Source: Bog-473 sp049513455
GTDB lineage: Bacteria > Actinomycetota > Acidimicrobiia > Acidimicrobiales > RAAP-2
Assembly: GCA_049513455.1 (NCBI GenBank)
Contig: JBEKWB010000002.1
Span: forward strand, 62,001 to 126,000
Direction: 5' to 3'
Length of the DNA stretch: 64,000 bases
Of the stretch, positions 60,810-64,000 are shown in pieces. Made by a program: the position numbers and the translations under genes. Positions within the stretch are counted from its first letter, which is position 1. Every line of letters starts with the position of its first letter. The notes under the pieces are model-generated. The model saw only the letters and a list, made by a program, of their open reading frames with translations, had not been told where the DNA came from and made no database searches.

Positions 60810-62549
60810 TCACCACGTCTGTGTCACGCCATCCGGGTCGCTGCTGACGCGTGAGCGGAGCTCCGGCTTCGCCGTCTTGCCGGTCGCCGTGCGCGGCAAC
60901 TCGTCGGCCACGTACAACGCTTCGGGACATTTGAAGGCGGCCAGGCGCGTGGCGGCAAACGCCCGCACCTCGGCGAGTTCGAGTGTCGTACCGGCACGGG
61001 GCACCACCACCGCGCAGACTCTTTCGCCCATAGACGGCTCGAGCAGACCGATGACGGCGACGTCGGAGATTTGCGGGTGCTCGAAAAGCACGGCCTCGAC
61101 CTCGGCGCAGTACACGTTCTCACCGCCGCGGATGACGACATCCTTGAGCCGGTCGACGACATAGACGTATCCCTCGTCGTCGTAGTAGCCGAGGTCCCCC
61201 GAGTGGAACCAGCCGTCGACGAAGGATGTGCTCGTGGCCGAAGGATCGTTCCAGTAGCACTGGGCGACCTGGGGCGACCGGAAGCACAGCTCCCCCACCT
61301 GGCCGGCGCCGAGAATCCTGCCGTCGTGGTCCTCGACCCGAAGATCGGCGGTCAGGTTGGGTCGACCGACGCTGTCGGGGTGATGAAAGAACTCTTCACC
61401 TACGTTCGTGCACACGGCCGAAGTTGTCTCGGTCAGCCCGTAGCCGTTGAGGATTCCGATGTCAGGGCCAAACACTTCGACGGCGCGCAGAGGGAGGTCG
61501 GGTGGGACAGGCGCGCCGCCGAGCGGGAAGCTGCGGACGGCGCTGAGATCGAACTTGCGCAACTCCGGGTAGTCGAGCAGTTCCCGGGCCATCGCCGGCA
61601 CGCCGCCCAGACCGGTGGCCCGTTCCCGCTCGGCGAGGCGCAGTAGCTCGGCCACGTCCCACTTGCGCATCAACACGAGCTTTGAACCACCCATCGCCCC
61701 GCCTACGATCGACGCCACCCCCCCGATATGGAACAGCGGCGCCGCGGTGACCGTCACGTTCTGGCCTGCCGGTTGAGCCGGCCGGCCGGACAGGAGCTGG
61801 GCGCGGGCTGCCGCGAAGGCCATGTTCATGAGGTTGGTGATCGTCGCCCGGTTGCTCGCCAGCGCCCCTTTGGGACGGCCCGTGGTCCCGGACGTGTAGA
61901 GGATCGTCGCCGGATCCTCCGGCTCTGTCGACGCAAGGCCATGCTCGGACACGGGGTGGCGGGCCGCCAGATCCTCGAAGGGGACGCTGCGGAGGGCAGC
62001 GGATTGGGCCCCGCGGACTCCGACATAGTCCACCTCCCCGGGTGCTTCGCCGCTGTCCGCCAACCGGCCGAGTCGCTCGTCGTCCATGAAGGCGACCCGT
62101 ACACCGGCATCAGCGAGCGCGTAGGCCAACTCGGGGCCCGTCCACCACGAGTTCAACGGGACGACTATCGCCCCGAGCAGAGCCGCCCCCCAGAACGACA
62201 TGACGAACTCGGGGTAGTTCCGCATGGCGATGGCCACCCGGTCTCCCTTGCGGACTCCGAGACCACTGGACAGTTCGCCGGCGAGCGCGAGCGCGGTACG
62301 CCGGACGTCGGCGAAGGTCAGCCGTTCATCTTCGAACACGAGATGATCGAGGGCCTCGTGGGTGGCCGACATCCGGAAGATGTCGACGATGGTCCGAGGC
62401 GCGCGGATGAAGGCGCGCAGGGGAACTCCGTCGAGGACGAGGGGCTCCACCTCGAAGGGTGCGCCAGGGCCGATGAGCGCCTGAAGCCTCTCGTCGGCGA
62501 AGTAGACATCATTCGGGCCGAGGCCTACCTCTTCAGGAGCAGATGACAT
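60810..62549 (-). CDS. Acyl-CoA synthetase (AMP-binding)
   Basis: A 579-residue ANL ligase. ATP loop YTSGTTGRPKGA, adenylate motif GYGLTETTSAV and the C-terminal catalytic Lys in RTATGKTAKPEL. The ~40-residue N-terminal extension before the domain is longer than usual. It would activate the imported acid. It follows the TetR gene by 13 bases and precedes the transport genes, so activation and uptake appear linked. Confidence 0.92.
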   Translation of the reverse strand: MSSAPEEVGLGPNDVYFADERLQALIGPGAPFEVEPLVLDGVPLRAFIRAPRTIVDIFRMSATHEALDHLVFEDERLTFADVRRTALALAGELSSGLGVRKGDRVAIAMRNYPEFVMSFWGAALLGAIVVPLNSWWTGPELAYALADAGVRVAFMDDERLGRLADSGEAPGEVDYVGVRGAQSAALRSVPFEDLAARHPVSEHGLASTEPEDPATILYTSGTTGRPKGALASNRATITNLMNMAFAAARAQLLSGRPAQPAGQNVTVTAAPLFHIGGVASIVGGAMGGSKLVLMRKWDVAELLRLAERERATGLGGVPAMARELLDYPELRKFDLSAVRSFPLGGAPVPPDLPLRAVEVFGPDIGILNGYGLTETTSAVCTNVGEEFFHHPDSVGRPNLTADLRVEDHDGRILGAGQVGELCFRSPQVAQCYWNDPSATSTSFVDGWFHSGDLGYYDDEGYVYVVDRLKDVVIRGGENVYCAEVEAVLFEHPQISDVAVIGLLEPSMGERVCAVVVPRAGTTLELAEVRAFAATRLAAFKCPEALYVADELPRTATGKTAKPELRSRVSSDPDGVTQTW

Positions 62550-62562
62550 CTCTCCTCCTGAC

Positions 62563-63342
62563 TCAGCCGGCCGCGGTTGCCCGGCCGCGGGTGTGCCGTC
62601 CCAGCTTCTTCTCCCAGCCGGGCGGGATACGGGCCCCCAGTCCGAGCAGGCAGAAGCGGATGAGTTCGCCTGACGCAGGTCGTGGGCCGCTCAGCGAGTT
62701 GCCCAGGTACACATTGCGTTGGTGAGCATCGTAGACGTCGTACAGATTGGATGCGGCGACCTCGCTGTCGCCGACCTCGATCTGCCCCGACTGCATGGCG
62801 TCTTCCACCATGGCAGCCAGGACCAGGATGACCGGACGGTGGGCCGCGCTGACCTGGTCGGGGGAGGTCACCGATGTCTGAACCGTAAAGCGGGCCATAG
62901 CCCGGCTGAAGTTCTGGTCCGTGTGCTGGCGCGCTTCCGTCGTGGCGAAGTAGAGGGCCTCACCCAGGCGCTCGAGCGGGTCGGCGATGTCGGCCGTCGC
63001 TTTCTCGATCAGCCGGGCGAACACGATCTGAGATTCCTCGATCAGCGCGACAAGCAAATCGTCCTTGCCTTCGAAATGCCGGTAGAGAACACGGACGGAC
63101 ACGCCGGCCTCCGCCGCGATGTTCTGCATCGTCAGCTCTTCTGCGTCGAGCCGGCGCATCAGGCGGGCGGCGGCATTGATCAGGTCCCGGGCCTGCCGCA
63201 CGGCCTTGTCCGAGGCCGACCCGAGGGACCGCCCGAGAACCCGGGCATGCCAATCGGGAAGGGACGGCGCGAACCACACCTGGGCCAGCGCCTCGTTCGT
63301 CCCTTCTGGGCCGGTGGACTCGGCCGGGGATGCCTTCGCCAT
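62563..63342 (-). CDS. TetR-family regulator of the transport/catabolic operon
   Basis: A 259-residue regulator with an N-terminal extension of ~50 residues before the HTH: LINAAARLMRRLDAEELTMQNI, then AEAGVSVRVLYRHFEGKDDLLVAL. The C-terminal ligand domain is like FadR/KstR-type TetR repressors. ATG 63342 has AGGGG upstream. It is the first gene before the acyl-CoA synthetase. A 26-base inverted repeat (63504-63529) lies between it and the divergent acyl-CoA dehydrogenase. Confidence 0.9.
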   Translation of the reverse strand: MAKASPAESTGPEGTNEALAQVWFAPSLPDWHARVLGRSLGSASDKAVRQARDLINAAARLMRRLDAEELTMQNIAAEAGVSVRVLYRHFEGKDDLLVALIEESQIVFARLIEKATADIADPLERLGEALYFATTEARQHTDQNFSRAMARFTVQTSVTSPDQVSAAHRPVILVLAAMVEDAMQSGQIEVGDSEVAASNLYDVYDAHQRNVYLGNSLSGPRPASGELIRFCLLGLGARIPPGWEKKLGRHTRGRATAAG

Positions 63343-63745
63343 GTTCAGACCCCTACCGACTGGGATCGACGGCTCTTCGACGACACGAGCAGGCCCGCCC
63401 CCTTCCCGTGGCCACTCCCCCGAGCGGCCCGCAGACGAACGTAACAAGATTCCGGCTCACCGTCAATATGAGTAGCACTTCTCGTAACTCCGATCCCGTG
63501 TTGACGGTAACCGCGTTGTCAGTTACCGTGCTTTCCGTTGCCTAGGAGGCCGGGGGTCTCGCCGACGATCGCGTCTGGCGGGTGGCTCCCGGCGGCCAAC
63601 TCGAGGGAGGGGACGAGCATGAACGACCGCCAGGACCCTCCACTATCCGTGTCGAGCGATGACGGTCGAAGAGGACGGCGCCCAGGTGCGCGACGTCGCC
63701 TTCGGGTAGGTCGATAGAGACAGGCAGCAATCAAGGAGACTTGGC
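63343..63745. promoter_or_regulatory. Divergent control region with TetR-like operator
   Basis: About 400 bases without a convincing gene separate the TetR gene and the acyl-CoA dehydrogenase. The inverted repeat ACGGTAAC-N10-GTTACCGT (63504-63529) is perfect over 8-base arms and is preceded by TTGACG. Further GTAAC half-sites occur at 63441 and 63484. A short frame with a good binding site near 63619 and a minus-strand frame (63542-63730) look like chance. Confidence 0.6.
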
Positions 63746-64000
63746 ATGGACCCCTCCGCTTCAGACGACCAGAAACTGATCATGGAGACGTCGGGCCGTC
63801 TCATGGACCAGCTGTGCCCGCTGACCGAGGTGCGCGCCAGCGCCTACCGGGACGCGGAGTTCGCTCTGGCCTATCGCCGGCGGGCTTCTGAGCTCGGCTG
63901 GTTCTCCATGTTGGTCCCCGAGGAGCTCGGCGGTGGAAATGTCTCCGGTAACGGAGTGTTGGATGCCACGCTCATCGCGTTCGAAAGAGGCCGACGCCTC
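63746..64000 (+). CDS. Acyl-CoA dehydrogenase (partial, runs off right edge)
   Basis: The first 85 codons of an acyl-CoA dehydrogenase N-domain: YRRRASELGWFSMLVPEELGG is typical of the family. ATG 63746 has AAGGAGA about 7 bases upstream. The end lies outside the window. It is divergent from the TetR gene and probably under its control, giving the oxidation step after CoA activation. Confidence 0.85.
   Translation, partial: MDPSASDDQKLIMETSGRLMDQLCPLTEVRASAYRDAEFALAYRRRASELGWFSMLVPEELGGGNVSGNGVLDATLIAFERGRRL

Noticed and set aside
63542..63730. Short frames between the TetR and acyl-CoA dehydrogenase genes
   Set aside because: Low-complexity, no family resemblance; the region is better explained as control DNA.

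Overview
This is a GC-rich bacterial chromosome segment, most likely from an actinobacterium. The main reasons are the GC-heavy codon use, many GTG and TTG starts, several genes whose -10 box (TANNNT) lies 6-8 bases before the start codon with no ribosome binding site (leaderless), cytochromes P450, a mycofactocin-type short-chain dehydrogenase, and many acyl-CoA enzymes. An Acidimicrobiia-like organism is my guess. I saw no rRNA, tRNA, CRISPR array or insertion sequence.

Layout. 1-5.1 kb is the right part of an integrative element, possibly a phage-satellite type. It has a tyrosine integrase and a regulator on the + strand. Opposite them is a tightly overlapping minus-strand operon: AlpA-like excisionase, unknown protein, RepA-like ATPase, small Cys/His protein, SWIM protein, VRR-NUC nuclease, HTH protein cut by the window edge. 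The ATPase gene ends in a large inverted repeat of ACTGTCC units that may be a replication origin. 5.1-30 kb is mostly housekeeping and accessory chromosome: YchF, a sugar kinase, an M1 aminopeptidase, three methyltransferases, a glycosyltransferase/methyltransferase/toroid-fold trio, an unusual Nramp-like transporter with an MgtE-type sensor, an acyl-CoA dehydrogenase, MFS/MarR, a NifU domain, a P450 and an ATP-grasp enzyme. 33-39.5 kb holds secreted proteins: a beta-propeller, a phosphoesterase and a GH5-like glycosidase.

From 39.5 kb to the right edge, and also at 30-33 kb, the genes look catabolic: crotonase, biotin-dependent carboxyltransferase, two acyl-CoA synthetases, P450s, dehydrogenases, three metal-dependent amidohydrolase-fold proteins, a Liv-type ABC importer with two of its permeases and one ATPase fused into a single chain, two Liv-type binding proteins, a TetR regulator, and the start of an acyl-CoA dehydrogenase. 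Together they suggest uptake, CoA activation, oxidation and beta-oxidation-like breakdown of an unknown carboxylic acid or alicyclic/aromatic compound.

The most interesting system is at 14.2-17.0 kb. An Nramp-like transporter lacks the usual transition-metal ligands and overlaps a gene for a soluble MgtE-N/CBS protein. Upstream is a 20-codon reading frame with a strong ribosome binding site that encodes a DEPP/Pro-rich peptide resembling Mg2+-sensing mgtL-type leaders. Four genes (C69 peptidase, AhpD-like, a zinc-type dehydrogenase, a GNAT) are broken by frameshifts or stops; some may be sequencing errors.
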